A stretch of DNA of 64,000 bases from Delphinapterus leucas (taxonomy: Eukaryota; Chordata; Mammalia; Artiodactyla; Monodontidae), in assembly GCF_002288925.2 (NCBI RefSeq), contig NW_022098045.1:3309408-3373407 (forward strand), read 5' to 3'. Positions 47,866 to 59,335 of this stretch are shown here, piece after piece (the stretch's first letter is position 1; each line of letters begins with the position of its first letter). The notes under the pieces were generated by a model. It was not told the DNA's origin. It searched no databases and was given only the letters and a program-made list of their open reading frames with translations. Position numbers and translations under genes: made by a program.

Positions 47866-49507
47866 AGTGACCATATCAGATTTGATGGTTAAAAATTTAA
47901 TTGAGCTTAAAAAACTTCAAAGTTCTGAGTTAATTCTGAAATGATTAAATGACAATGAAATGTTGAACTTGCTGTTAGTTTCTCTTCATCAGGTTAAAGT
48001 CCACATTCTCAAGACAGTGAAGTATGGCCTGTGTTAAATAAAAAATGAAGGTATGGACATATGTATATATATAAATGGAAAATAGCTGAGTGGCAACATG
48101 AAACACTGTTAAGTGGTTACCTCTGAAGATTTGTTGGAATGAGGGAGTGCAGGAGTAAGGGATTTTATACTTCATTCTGAACTGTTATGTTTTTCCCATG
48201 AGTGCATATTTTTAAACAATAAAAGTCAAAAAGTTATCAACACCCACAATGTTCCTGCTCGCTAAGAAACATGCAATGTTTTTGGAGTTAAAGAGCACTA
48301 TTAGTAAGAAAAGAATCATTGCCTTCACCTGTCCTGTGAGAACAGCTAGTCATGAGAAAAGACTTCAAACAAACCACATAGTATGTTTGTTTGAACAAGA
48401 AATTAGGGATGTTCATATTACCAAGGTACTGTGCATTCTGACCATGAGTGTAATCACGTTCTTTCCTGGTAACGAGAGTAACCCTTCAAAGAGAATCTAA
48501 TGCTATCACAGTCAACAGACAATGTAACTCAGCATCGAGACACTTTCCAGGTAGTAGACACCAGTGCTAAGTAAAGTTTAAGTAAAATTGCTGTGTGGTT
48601 AAACTGAATTTTAGTCCAATTCTATACATCTCATAATTTTCAAGACATTGTTTTAAGTCAAGCAATCAATCAACCAATCAAGGAATATAATTCTGAATGG
48701 TCCTCCAGCTACCTTTTATCAATAACATGGGACTGGGTATGTGTACTGATTCTTTTACTGAACTATGGTGGTGACTTTCAGATTACAATCAGTGTCTTTC
48801 CTAGAAAAGAAAGAATTGTCCTTTTTCTAAATAAAGTTTCAGATGTCTCACATTCACTTAACTGAGCAACAAACTGAAATTTCCCTTTGATTTATGTATA
48901 ACCTTGGGTCTATACTTGAGACCATTTCATGTTTAGACACCTCTGTAATATTCATGTGCATGTTATCTTTTTTAGAATAAAACTTCTTAACGTGCTGTGC
49001 TGATAAAGGTATATTGATTTTGTTTAATCATGATGGCAATGTTATAAGACTTGAAGTCTATAATATAAGTCTATTATTTCCTGGGAAATTTCAAAGCTCC
49101 AGGGCTTCTCAGGTCCCAGGTTGCACTGACCCTTGTGTTTAAAATATGTTCTCTTGTCTATGAAGTAGTTTCTTTCCTGTGTTACTCTGCAAAGGACAAG
49201 TGTTAGGATATGGAATATTCCATTTAATTTAAAGTCAGATGCAGTTGACAGTATGGCTATGTCTCTTACTCATAGTATTGGGTGTATGATCCTACATATT
49301 TTAGAAACTTACAAACATCTAGGAACATTTTCCTCTTTCATTTAACAGATATTTTGTTTGACTCCATGTTAAACAGAATCTGTCATCTTTTACTTCTTTG
49401 CATCCATAGCACACTTTTCCTAATGCGATCACAACACTTACATTTCTTTTTCTTTATTTTGTTACGTTTCTGTTTCCCATTCTAATTATATGTTTTTGAA
49501 GGGTTAA
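47866..49507. other. unassigned non-coding sequence
   Basis: Nothing recognised. 48040-48230 has the look of an old LINE 3' end ('aacaataaaagtcaaaaag') but I cannot place it. The 48249-48500 frame has no domain. Confidence 0.4.
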
Positions 49508-49546
49508 TATTTATTATTATTATTATCATCATTATTATTACTATTT
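49508..49546. repeat. (TTA)n trinucleotide microsatellite, impure
   Basis: ATT/TTA units with a few ATC interruptions. Confidence 0.9.
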
Positions 49547-50749
49547 CTTCTCCAACTCTAAAGAACAGTATCTAACAAATATAGAGAGTAGGTTTTCCAT
49601 ATATACAGATTGAAAGAAGAAAGGAAGGAATTAATAAATGCATGAGAAGTTACACGCATATACATGATTTGGGCTAAGTCCTTTGATTTCAATAATTATT
49701 GAAATAATCAATTTGTGAGCAGGGAAGGATAAAGAGTACATTACCATACACATTATTCTGGATATTCAGATGGAGTGGGTCTTGTTAAGAGAGAAAAAAA
49801 TGAGCAGTCATCATTGTACCAGTTGTGGCAGGTGGATAAAAGAAATGATACATGAAATAATTTAAAAGAAGTAACTAACAGTTGCTTCTATTTTCAGAGC
49901 AATTGGGAAATAGAAAGGAGAAAAAGAAAGAAATGTTTGTTAGCTTTAGCCTTAGAAGATAAAGAAACAGTTGAGCACTATTTCTTCAAACAATAAATAG
50001 ACAACTGTAAAACGTATGTGGTCTGTCTCATCCTACAGCAGTAGAAGAACTACCACATCCACTCTTCAGGACCTAGGACAGAGATATCGATAGCAAAATT
50101 ACCAAAACACAAAAGGACTGAACTAGAACTCCTTGCACAGGTCAGCAGCATGAATGTATTCCTAAATATGGCTCCAACCTTCTTCACCAGCTAGATAGTC
50201 ACAGTGGGTTCATAGTAACTACAGATGGTGCAGTCTTAACTCTAACAGTCCTTGGAACAACCTGCCGCTGCATATGTCCTAGTTACAAAATGTTTCAGTC
50301 CCATGCTTACACACTCTTAATGATCAGGAAGTGAAAAGGGATAGAATTTTTAAATCTTTATGAGAACATATTGGAAGTCTAGCTATTTGAAGATGTATAA
50401 AGATCCTAACGTTCATGAGGGGAAGGGGCCAGTCATAGAATGGCTTATCTGTGATTTCCAATGAATAAAATAAGAATCAGATAATTTATCTGTGGATATA
50501 TTCATCTTAGATAAGCCTACAAAACGTCAAAGAAGCTATCTGCGTTTTCCTGCAAATCACAGGCATTAATTTCTGTGTTATCTCTCATTTACAAAGGAAG
50601 GCCCATAAGATCTGAAATATATGGGATGATCAGAAAGGGAACTTGAAAAAATGGTTTATTCTGAATATCTTTGAATACCACATAGCTTTATATCTGCCAG
50701 ATGCAGCTGGACATTGAGATATGAGAACCTCATCACAGAAAAATTTGAG
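49547..50749. other. unassigned non-coding sequence
   Basis: Nothing recognised. Confidence 0.4.
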
Positions 50750-50978
50750 AAATGGTGAAAGCCTGAATACTTTCCCATTAAGTTAAGGAATAGGCAAGGG
50801 TGTCCTCTCACAACTCCTATACAACATTTTCCTGGAAGTCCTAATCAGTGCCATAAGGAAGAAGGAAGGAAGGAAGGTAGGAAGGAAGGAAGGAAGGAAG
50901 GAAGGAAGGAAGGAAGGAAGGAAGGAAGGGAGAGAAAGAAAAGGCATACATATTGGAAAGGAAAAAATAAAATGTTCT
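50750..50978 (+). mobile_element. LINE-1 ORF2 fragment interrupted by a GGAA microsatellite
   Basis: 'ggcaagggtgtcctctcaca', 'ctcctatacaacattttcct', 'ggaagtcctaatcagtgcca' and, after the microsatellite, 'aaaggcatacatattggaaa' encode the ORF2p RT segment between the fingers and the catalytic FADD. The A/G-rich lysine-coding stretch between them has expanded into (GGAA)n. Both ends of the LINE-1 are missing. Confidence 0.85.
50857..50930. repeat. (GGAA)n tetranucleotide microsatellite
   Basis: About 18 GGAA units, with one GGTA variant at about 50877-50880 and a minor break at the start. Lies within the LINE-1 ORF2 fragment. Confidence 0.98.
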
Positions 50979-52304
50979 CTTCAATCTCTATTCTTCCTTC
51001 TATGTTAGCTATGATTATCTCAAGGTTTTGCATCAAGCCATTTATTTGTCTGTTGATCATGTCTAATATATTACTTGCTATTTCTATTATATTTAGATAT
51101 TTTTCCTTAGTTTGAAATTGATTTTTCTATCTCATTCTATTGTTTCAGATTTTAAAAGTTGTTTTATTGAATTATATTCTTGTTACTCTCTTCTACAGCA
51201 CAAATTTGTAGAACAATCTTTTTTCCTGTAGTTATGTTTTCTTACCTTATAGGACTCATGATATTTTTATACCTAATGGGGCTTCCTTTATTTTGTTTAG
51301 TTGACATGCCATTTCTTTGTATATGTCTCATGCTTAAATTAGGCAGTGCTGTACCATCTCTTGTCTCTCATATAGTTTGAATGACTTCTCCTTGACATTC
51401 TACACAACATACCTTCAATTAATTTATCTTTAATGAACTTCAGTATAAGGACAGGGAGTTGATTTCTAGCCAACGTTCAGAGAGAGAGTAAGAGTGGGAA
51501 AGGCAAAGAACTCGGCTGTGCCTTGTGACAATCCCTGCTAGAGGACTTGGCCATGGTTTTGTCTTTGAGAACCAGAGGAACATCAAGTACCACGGCCTGC
51601 TCTATCACAAGTGCAATTCTCTCTTGTAGATTTTTTTCTCATCTACTCCAATTCAACCGACCTATAAGATGGTAAATTTTGGCATCCATTCTTCCCTCTA
51701 AGGCTTTTTCCTTAAGTTTTCCCAGATCTTCCCACTTACACCCCAGTTTACTTTTTTACATGTAGAAAGCATTCACGAGAATTCTCATGAATCTGTCAAT
51801 TGACTGAGGATAGAGGTGAAGTTGAGGGCCTTCTCCCACTATACCACACCAGAGTTTTCAAAGTTTCTAATTTTCATAGTCACTTTTTATTTATTATTAT
51901 TTTTTTAATTTTATTGAATCATGGTCACTTTTTTAAAGTTTATGATGTGAGGTTATGATCCTTCTTATGTTTATTGGTACTAGTAATTCTCTTCTCGGAG
52001 AACTTTAGTAACAAGTGTTGAAGAAACCAGGTTTTACTTTGTATTTGTTTTAGACCTGCTAATAACTCTATATTGGGCCATTATTACAGTTGTTGGGGAA
52101 GGAGTGGGAAGGGTTAATACAGACAGAGTCTATGCTATAAAAATTGCCTTTCATCCAAAAGATAGAAAGATTTTAATAGTACAATAATTAAATTAAAGAT
52201 AGAACCTTGTTATTTTTCCTTCAGAGAGTCAAGTAAATTGTCATTTAATATGTGTCAGTGGCACTTCAGGTTCATTTCTTGGGAAGTCCTCCACCCCACA
52301 CATT
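50979..52304. other. unassigned AT-rich sequence
   Basis: 51.0-51.4 kb is T-rich and may be old minus-strand LINE, but I could not match it. Frames are short and have no domain. 51885-51920 is an A/T-rich run. Confidence 0.4.
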
Positions 52305-53525
52305 TTCAATGGCTTTGTTGAAGTATAATTTCCATATAATAAAATATACTCATTTTAAGTACATAATTTAATAAATTTTAGTAGTTGTAAAGCCATCATT
52401 GTAATCAAGATATAAAATAACTCTAGCTCCCTAAAAGTGCTTTCATGCCCCTTTGCAATAAATTCTCTCCCTTCCCTACAGCCTCAAGCAATCACTGTTC
52501 TACTCTCTGACATCATATGGTTTTGCCTTTCCTAGAATTTCAAATAAATGCAATTATGTAGTCTTTTTTTTTTTTACTTCTTGCATTTAGTATAAGATTT
52601 TTGAGATTAATTCTTTTCATTCCTATTTTCATATTATTTATATTTATTTCTTAGCAGTTTCTACAGAACGGCTATATCACAAATTATTTATCCATTCACC
52701 AGTCAATAGACATTTGAATTTTCCCATTATTTGGCTATTATGTATAATGCGGTTATGAACATTTACAAACGAGTCTTTGAATATACAAATGTTTTTCTTT
52801 CTCTTGAGTAAATATCTAGGTTAAATATTTTTTTCTAGAAGTTTTATCATCTTTGCTCTTACATTTAAGTCTATGATCTATTTCAAGTTCCTTTTTTAAT
52901 ATGGTATGAAGTGAAGTTTAAGATTCATTTTATTCATACAGATATACAGTTGTTCTAGTAGCATCTGTTGAAAATATTATCTTTTCCCTTATATGAATGC
53001 CTTAGTACCTTTATTAAAAATCAACTGAGGGCTTCCCTGGTGGCGCAGGGGTTGAGAATCTGCCTGCCAATGTAGGGGACACAGGTTCGAGCCCTGGTCT
53101 GGGAAGATCCCACATGCCGCGGATCAACTACGCCCGTGAGCCACAACTACTGAGCCTGCGCGTCTGGAGCCTGTGCTCCGCAACAAGAGAGGCCGCGACA
53201 GTGAGAGGCCCGCGCACCGCGATGAAGAGTGGCCCCCACTCGCCACAACTAGAGAAAGCCCTCGCACAGGAACGGAGACCCAACACAGCCAAAAATAAAT
53301 TAATTAATTAATTTTAAAAAAGAATAAAGTAACACTGATTTAAAAAAAAAATCAACTGAGCATATGCATTTGGGCCTATTTCTGGACTCTCTATTCCATT
53401 TCATTAATAAATATGTCTATCCTTATACTGCTACCATACTGTCTTATATCTATAGGTTGGTAAATCTTTAAATCATGTAATCTAGCTTGTCTACCCTTGT
53501 TTTTCTTTTCAAGATTGTCAAAAAA
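52305..53525 (-). mobile_element. ancient LINE-1 (L1M type), split by a SINE
   Basis: Plus-strand reading: 'ttgttgaagtataatttccatataataaaatatac', 'gtaatcaagatataaaataac', 'tttgcctttcctagaatttca', 'atttatccattcaccagtca' and 'ttcccattatttggctatta'. This is the reverse complement of an old mammalian LINE-1 3'UTR and ORF2 C-terminus. It continues past the SINE as 'gggcctatttctggactctc' and 'ctaccatactgtctta'. Strongly diverged with no frame. Confidence 0.85.
53016..53360 (+). mobile_element. CHR-type tRNA-derived SINE, long form, with TSDs
   Basis: Body 53030-53346. It has the same head as the 5.9 kb copy, but the 3' part extends past 'cccgcgcaccgc' into 'agtggcccccactcgccaca' and 'gagaaagccctcgcacagga', ending in (AATT)n/A-rich tail. 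The direct repeat aaaaatcaactgag is identical at 53016-53029 and 53347-53360. Inserted into the ancient LINE-1, so it is younger than that element. Confidence 0.95.
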
Positions 53526-53535
53526 TGACCTTTGT

Positions 53536-53636
53536 AATCAAAAGGAAACATTGAAAATGCTTTTTATATCAAAATTGTCATAAGGAATTATTTCTTGGTG
53601 ATGAGCTTTTAAAAAAGTATTAGTGGAAACAGTCTG
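53536..53636 (+). repeat. diverged direct repeat, copy A
   Basis: Aligns with 54634-54758 in the same orientation. Shared cores are aaaattgtcataagga followed by one difference and tta, then ggtgatga[g/a]ctt and agtggaaac. Copy B has about 20 extra bases. The family is unknown. Confidence 0.8.
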
Positions 53637-54025
53637 CTTTTCTATATAAAATTTAAAATGAGCTAGTCCATTTCTTCAAAAATACACTTTTAAAATTGAA
53701 GTATAGTTGATTTACAATGCTGTGTTAGTTTCAGGTGTACAGCAAAGTGATTGTTATACATATATATATACATATATATATTTTTCAGATTCTTTTCCAT
53801 TATAGGTTATTACAAGATATTGAATATGGTTCCCCACGCTATACAGTAGGTCCTTGTTGGTAATCTATTTTATATATAGTAGTGTGTATGTATTAATCTC
53901 AAAATCTTAATTTATCCTTTCCCCTACCTTTCCCCTACCTTTCCCCTTTGGTAACCAAAAGTTTGTTTTCTATGTCTGTGAGTCTATTTCTGTTTTGTAA
54001 ATAAGTTCATTTGCATCATCTTTCT

Positions 54026-54171
54026 TTAGATTCTATATATAAGTGATATCATATAATATTTGTCTCTCTCACTTACTTCACTTAATATGATCATCTCTAG
54101 GTCCATCCATGTTGCTGCAAATCGCATTATTTCATTCTTTTTTATGACTGAGTAATATTCCATTGTATGTA

Positions 54172-54216
<45 letters not shown>

Positions 54217-54622
54217 TATTTTCTTTATATATTCATCTACATACAGACATTTAGGTTGCTTCCATGTCTTGGCTATTGTCAATGGTGCTGCTGTGCACAT
54301 TGGGGTGCATGTATCTTTTTGAATTAGAGTTTTCTCTGACTATATGCCCAGGAGTGTGATTGCTGGATCATATGGTAACTCTAATTTTGGTTTTTTAAGG
54401 AACCTCCATACTGTTCTCTATAGTGGCTGCACCAATTTTTATTCCCACCAACATGTACTAGTGTTCCTTTTTCTCCACACCCTGTCCAACATTTATTATT
54501 TGTAGACTTTTAATGATGGTCATCCTGACCCGTGTGAAGTGATACCTCATTGTACTTTCAATTTGCATTTATCTAATTATTAGTGATATTGAGAATCTTT
54601 TCATGTGCCTGTTGGCCATCTG
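54026..54622 (-). pseudogene. LINE-1 ORF2 extreme C-terminal remnant
   Basis: Carries the conserved last about 60 codons of ORF2p (the WMDLE...SEVS segment). The frame then runs into the expanded (AT)n tract, which gives an artificial I/Y repeat, and is broken beyond it. No catalytic domain. Confidence 0.85.
54174..54214. repeat. (AT)n dinucleotide microsatellite
   Basis: About 18-20 AT units inside the LINE-1 ORF2 tail, at the position of the shorter 'atatatg' seen in the other LINE-1 copies. Confidence 0.97.
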
Positions 54623-54633
54623 ATTCATTTTTT

Positions 54634-54758
54634 AATCAGCAAAAGAAAACATTAAATGAAGCAAAATGTCATATTTTTATAGTAAAATTGTCATAAGGAC
54701 TTAGAATTCTTTCATAGGTGATGAACTTCTAAAAACTATTAAGTGGAAACTTGGTCTG
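54634..54758 (+). repeat. diverged direct repeat, copy B
   Basis: Partner of 53536-53636. It lies immediately beyond the 5' truncation end of the LINE-1. Confidence 0.8.
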
Positions 54759-55116
54759 ATTTTTATGATGCCCAGTCTCATAAATAGCACTCTGTCAATA
54801 AAACTCCAGTGAATGTATAAAATAATGTCTAAGATCTTATGCATGAGGGCAACTGATACTGAAAAAATTTCCCTACTGGATTCAAATGAAAGGCTCAATA
54901 ATTGCAGCCTATGCAAGAAAAGAGTGGCAGCCCTGTCGAATTATTATATAACCTTTTTGAGGTAATGTTCATAAAGCTTACCATGTTAAAAGTTTTGGAA
55001 ACCCATAAAGTGAAATTTTAAAATTAAGAACACAGTTGTTACTAAATATATTTTATATATGTGTACTTTAATTAATTTTATATACAGAAACCAGGAGTGA
55101 GTATTGCTTGTTTGTA
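54759..55116. other. unassigned AT-rich sequence
   Basis: Nothing recognised. Confidence 0.4.
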
Positions 55117-55349
55117 TCAACTGTATTTTTTTTTTTTTCTTTTGCGGTACGCAGGCCTCTCAGTGTTGTGGCCTCTCTCCATGCGGAGCACAGGCTCCAG
55201 ATGTGCAGGCTCAGCGGCCATGGCTCACGGGCCCAGCCGCTCTGCGGCATGTGGGATCTTCCCGGACCGGGGCACGAACCCGTGTCCCCTGCATCGGCAG
55301 GCGGACTCTCAACCACTGCGCCACCAGGGAAGCCCTCAACTGTATTTTT
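55117..55349 (-). mobile_element. CHR-type tRNA-derived SINE with TSDs
   Basis: Minus-strand body 55131-55335, ending in the head complement 'ctgcgccaccagggaagcc'. The poly-A appears as T-rich 55126-55142. The direct repeat tcaactgtattttt is identical at 55117-55130 and 55336-55349. This is the short form, like 5948-6202. Overlapping frames of about 85 aa here are artefacts of the CpG-rich SINE. Confidence 0.95.
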
Positions 55350-56132
55350 AAGCTACTTGCTTGAGTGAAAGATAAGACACTTTTCTTCAATCACATATTT
55401 TCTTAAAATCTTGTTTACATATTTAGTTGCATAACAAGATCCAACTCGAACCACATGGATACAATTTTACTTAGTGCCTATTCAAATAATCTTAGACTTT
55501 GAATCAGTGGTAATCTAGTATAACAAAATTTTATTTTATATTCAAGACACTTTCCAAAGCTGTATAGAAAGGCTATGTCTCCATGGAGTTAGCAGTTTAA
55601 TACTCCTTACTCCACTAAACAACCAATTAAATCATTGAAGCTTTTTCCTCCACAGAAAATTCAACTCAGAGAAAGTGGTCCATTAAATAGTCTTAATTTA
55701 GGACTCTTGCATCTGGGAGTAGGAATAAAGATTATTTTCTTCACATTTGGACTCAGCAAGAATGGCTTGTAATTAATATCTCTATGCCCGCACTGTGAAT
55801 TGGAGTCCAGTGAATTTGAAGAAGAAAGAATGAGGGAAAGGAGGCTATCCTTTGCACCATCAACATAATGTTTATAATCTTTTGTTATTAAAGTTTTTGT
55901 TCATATGACTGCAAGTTTAAAAAGGTAGTTATCTATTCATAATGACAACCTATACATAGGCATGTTTTACACACACCACTTCATGTGTTAAAACACACAC
56001 ATACACAGGCATAAACAGCCGCACGCATTACACATAAACACAGATCCACACATACAGCTGCAGTAGCAGCTGTATTTCTTCTCCTCCTTCATTCTTCTCA
56101 TCTTCTTAATTCTGCCCTGAAGCTGAGTTTGG
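55350..56132. other. unassigned non-coding sequence with CA-rich patch
   Basis: An impure CA-rich stretch lies at about 55990-56060. Otherwise nothing recognised. Confidence 0.4.
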
Positions 56133-56762
56133 TAGGGAGAATAATTGTCCGCAAACATATCCTCCTCATACATAGAACCTGTGAATATACTATTTTACAT
56201 GGCAAGAGGGACCTTGCAGATGTGATTAACATGTAGAACCTTGAGATGGAAAGATTTTCCTGAGTTATCTGGCCTTAAAGGCCTTAGGAGTCCTTAAAAA
56301 GTAGAGAATCTTTCCTGGCTGGTGTCAGAGAGAGAGATGATAAAGAAAGAAGGGTCAGAGGACAGAGGGAGAGTCAGGGAGAGATGTTACATGGGAGGGG
56401 CTTGATGTGCCATTGCTGGATTTGAAGGTGGAGGAACATTGCCATGAGCCACGGAATGTGAGAATCTTCTAGAATCTAGGGATGGCCCTCAACAGCTAAC
56501 AAGCAAATGGAAATCTCAGCCCCACCATCACAAGTAACTAAATTCTGATGACAACCTGAATGAGCAAGTAAACTCCTAGAGCCTCTAGAAATGAATATGC
56601 CTTCTCGGTAACTTGATTTAGCCCAGTGAGACCCATGTCCGATATGTGACCTCCAGAACTGTTAACATACTGATAACAAATTTGTATTATTTTAGACACT
56701 AAGTTTACGGTGATTTGCGATCGTGGTGATTTGTCCCAGCAGCAATAGTAAAATAATACACT
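56133..56762 (+). mobile_element. MLT1-type LTR (ERVL-MaLR) relic
   Basis: The blocks 'agaacctgtgaatatactat', 'tttacatggcaagagggacc', 'ttgcagatgtgattaacatg', 'agcccagtgagacccatgtc' and 'cctccagaactgtta', then 'gcagcaatagtaaaataata', follow MLT1 LTR order from near start to end. This is a non-coding LTR of an extinct mammalian retrotransposon, without internal sequence. Confidence 0.9.
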
Positions 56763-58214
56763 ACGATACATAAACAGGGAAACTCTGTGCTCTCAGAAAC
56801 AACAAAGACTGTTCCATGTACATCTGCCATTTCTCAGATGGATTTTCTACCTTATGCTTTCTCCACAGACAAGAAGTTGGGTGACCAGTTGTTCTAAGCA
56901 CCTTTATTAAGAAAGAGTGCAGGCAACATTTCCTCACTATAGGGAGCTTATCAAGCCTGACTGGAGATGAATAACAAGACACTTAGACTAGAAATGGCCA
57001 CTTTAACATCTCAAGACCTCTGGGCTACACAAGGCTTTTGGAATAGAGTAACCAGAGCAGAATCAATCTCAAAATTGCCCACCCTTCTACAGCTCTCTGG
57101 GGAAGTCTACCTTACTAGCTCAGGCAGGTGGTAAGCCATGAGGAATGTTTGGAGGAGCACTGAGAGTTGCCTCAAACTGTCTCCTCACTAGCTGTCCTAC
57201 TACCTGAAACTCATCGATAGTCATTCATTTGGAGAAGAAAGGCTTGAGAGGTTTCTAGGACTCTTACCTTACAAAGTAGAAAACATTTTTGTTCTGTGTG
57301 GGAGAAAGGAGGGAGGACAAGAAGAGGAATAGAAAATTATCAGTTAATATTTTGGTATCAAAGGCTGCCAACACATGGAAAAAGGTATTATAGGTATTTT
57401 TAATGTAGTTTTTATTAAAGTTAATGCACATAGTTAAAGAGTCACACAGTTACATAAGGCTTGCTTCCTGTTCCCCCAACCATGTTTCTTATGCCAAAGA
57501 GACAATCTGTTTCATCTTGTTTAACTGATTATTTTTGTATTTATTTCCATACCATTAGAAAATGTGCTTACATTGATACTTTTTGATTTTTCAGTATTAA
57601 GCCCTGCATATTGGTTTCATCCATCTATTGTGGATGTTAACAACTTAGTGCTTTCTCATACACTACACACAGTCCCACCATATACATGCATAGAGCTGTG
57701 CCTCTGTCCTCCTAGTGTGGTTATTTAAAAGTTTGCATGAATCACTATTCATTATTTACCTTGTTATGATGGTGCAGATGTTATTGACATGGAGTCATTT
57801 CATATGCCTTGAGCACCTTTTCTTGCTTTCATGTCTTTTTGTTTTCAAGTTCTTTGAAATCCCCAGGGTATACCTTGCTAACTTCCTTGGTCACTTTTTC
57901 TGTGTATTTATCACTATTTTTATCCAGACTCTTCTCTGACTATGCAAATCTTCTTTCTATGTATTCGAACATTAAGTACATTGTAGTCTACAAATTCCGT
58001 CTTCTTCTTATAGTCTCTCTCCAAGCCTTCTGATCTGCACCAGTGAAAGTTGGTTAACTCAAGGTCTGCTGCTTTACTGTCATATTGGGAATTTCTAACC
58101 TCTCCATCTTATACTGGACCCCCTGTTTCTCAGATTTTGTGTCTCCTTCTCTCTTGCTTTACTTTATCTTTTATGGACAATATCCTCTAGTAGTTTCCTG
58201 CTCATTTGGTCAGC
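56763..58214. other. unassigned sequence, possible old LINE 3' end at 57395-57625
   Basis: 57395-57625 ('tttttattaaagttaatgca', 'gtcacacagttacataaggc') resembles a very old LINE-1 3'UTR on the minus strand. The rest is not recognised. Frames at 57715-58033 have no domain. Confidence 0.4.
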
Positions 58215-58300
58215 CAACTTTTGTTAGCTACCATGTGCCGTGCACTGTCCCAGGTATTGAGGGAAGAGTGGAAATCCATCTTCATAGACTTGTATTTTGA
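58215..58300 (-). mobile_element. L2 3' end fragment
   Basis: 'acttttgttagctaccatgtgccgtgcactgtcccaggtattgaggg' is the reverse-complement L2 terminus. Confidence 0.7.
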
Positions 58301-59204
58301 AAAGCACCAAGGTGAAAAAGGACCAACCTTTTCCCATACACTTGAGGACAGAGATGATCCTTGCCCATGAGCTCAACTGAGCAGAGAGACTGCAGGAGGA
58401 AGTTGGCAACTTCTTCCCAGTATCCCATTCCCATTAGGGAACAGTATCCTTTGCTCTGGGAATGGTGCCTGCCTTCCCAACTTCATGTGGGCATGATCAC
58501 ATGATCTGTCCTAGGGATAGGCACTTTGGTACACAGGTATTTTATGCACAATTTAGGATCACTGAGCAGAAATGATATAATCCTACAGCTCTCTGAAGCC
58601 ATGATTTCTTTTCTTCAGAGTATAGAGATTTCCTTCATTCGAAGGTTGCCCCCCTCTCAAGAGGTAAAGTATGCCTCTCTATGTAAGACATCACAACAAA
58701 TCCATGAGAGACACCTGGAGAAAGCCTGTCTGAATAAGGATAGAATGAGACTAATGTACAGAAAGAATCAGAGTCTGGAGCCAGAGAGAGAGACAGAGAC
58801 AGAGAGAAACAGAGAGAGAGAGTTCAGCATTATTTGCAGCTTCTGTGTCCCCCAGTGTTCTACCCCTAGCATTCCTTTCCCAATTCTTCCAGGCACTGAA
58901 TTCCCCATTATACTTGGCTAATTTGATTTTGATTTCTGTCTCCTGCAATCAGAATTCTGAGTAAATACAGGAAGTAAATGGGAAAGTCTCTATTGTAGAA
59001 AAATCCTTGGGAATATCCTCTATTTGGGGCCTAAAATCTCTCTGACAATCCCATGTAATAATTTTTCCCCTCTCCCAGAAAACAAGATGGGATTAAGTAA
59101 AATTATACAAGGTCTTTGGGCCCTTCCAAATGACATGTCACATATCTGCAGCAAGGAAGAAGAATAGATGAATATGTAAAATCAGCAAATTCCCTGTGAA
59201 AAGA
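58301..59204. other. unassigned sequence with (GAGACA)n/(GA)n patch
   Basis: Purine-rich GAGAGACAGA repeats lie at about 58783-58822. The 58526-58921 frame (131 aa) reads through that patch as E/R/T-rich low-complexity sequence and is not credible as a gene. Confidence 0.45.
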
Positions 59205-59335
59205 ACATTTTCATCGGGATGTAATCTCCATGAGGTCAAAGATTTGTCTAATTTTATCCACTGCTATATCCCTAGTGCTTAGAAGAGTATTTATTGAAAA
59301 AGTGAATGTATGCACCCATGAATGAAATTTTAACA
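59205..59335 (+). mobile_element. L2 3' end fragment
   Basis: 'atgtaatctccatgaggtca', 'ttatccactgctatatccct', 'agtgcttagaagagtattta' and 'ttgaaaaagtgaatg' match the plus-strand L2 terminus. Confidence 0.85.

Larger units (their letters stand above)
53685..54622 (-). mobile_element. LINE-1, older subfamily, 5'-truncated in ORF2
   Basis: The 3'UTR (53685-54025) matches 34601 and 14694. The ORF2 C-terminus (54026-54622) gives 'MEYYSVIKKNEIMRFAATWM' and 'DLEMIILSEVSERDKYYMIS' before the stop at 54026-54028. Internal tandem repeats are three tttcccctacc-like units at about 53917-53948 and the (AT)n run. Flanked by the two copies of the 53536/54634 repeat. No clear TSD. Confidence 0.92.

Noticed and set aside
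50857..50930. Tandem repeats as a CRISPR-like array
   Set aside because: A plain tetranucleotide microsatellite with no spacers. No direct-repeat/spacer arrangement exists anywhere in the window.
58526..58921. 131-codon plus-strand frame
   Set aside because: Its middle is translated GAGAGACAGA low-complexity repeat and the rest has no recognisable domain.
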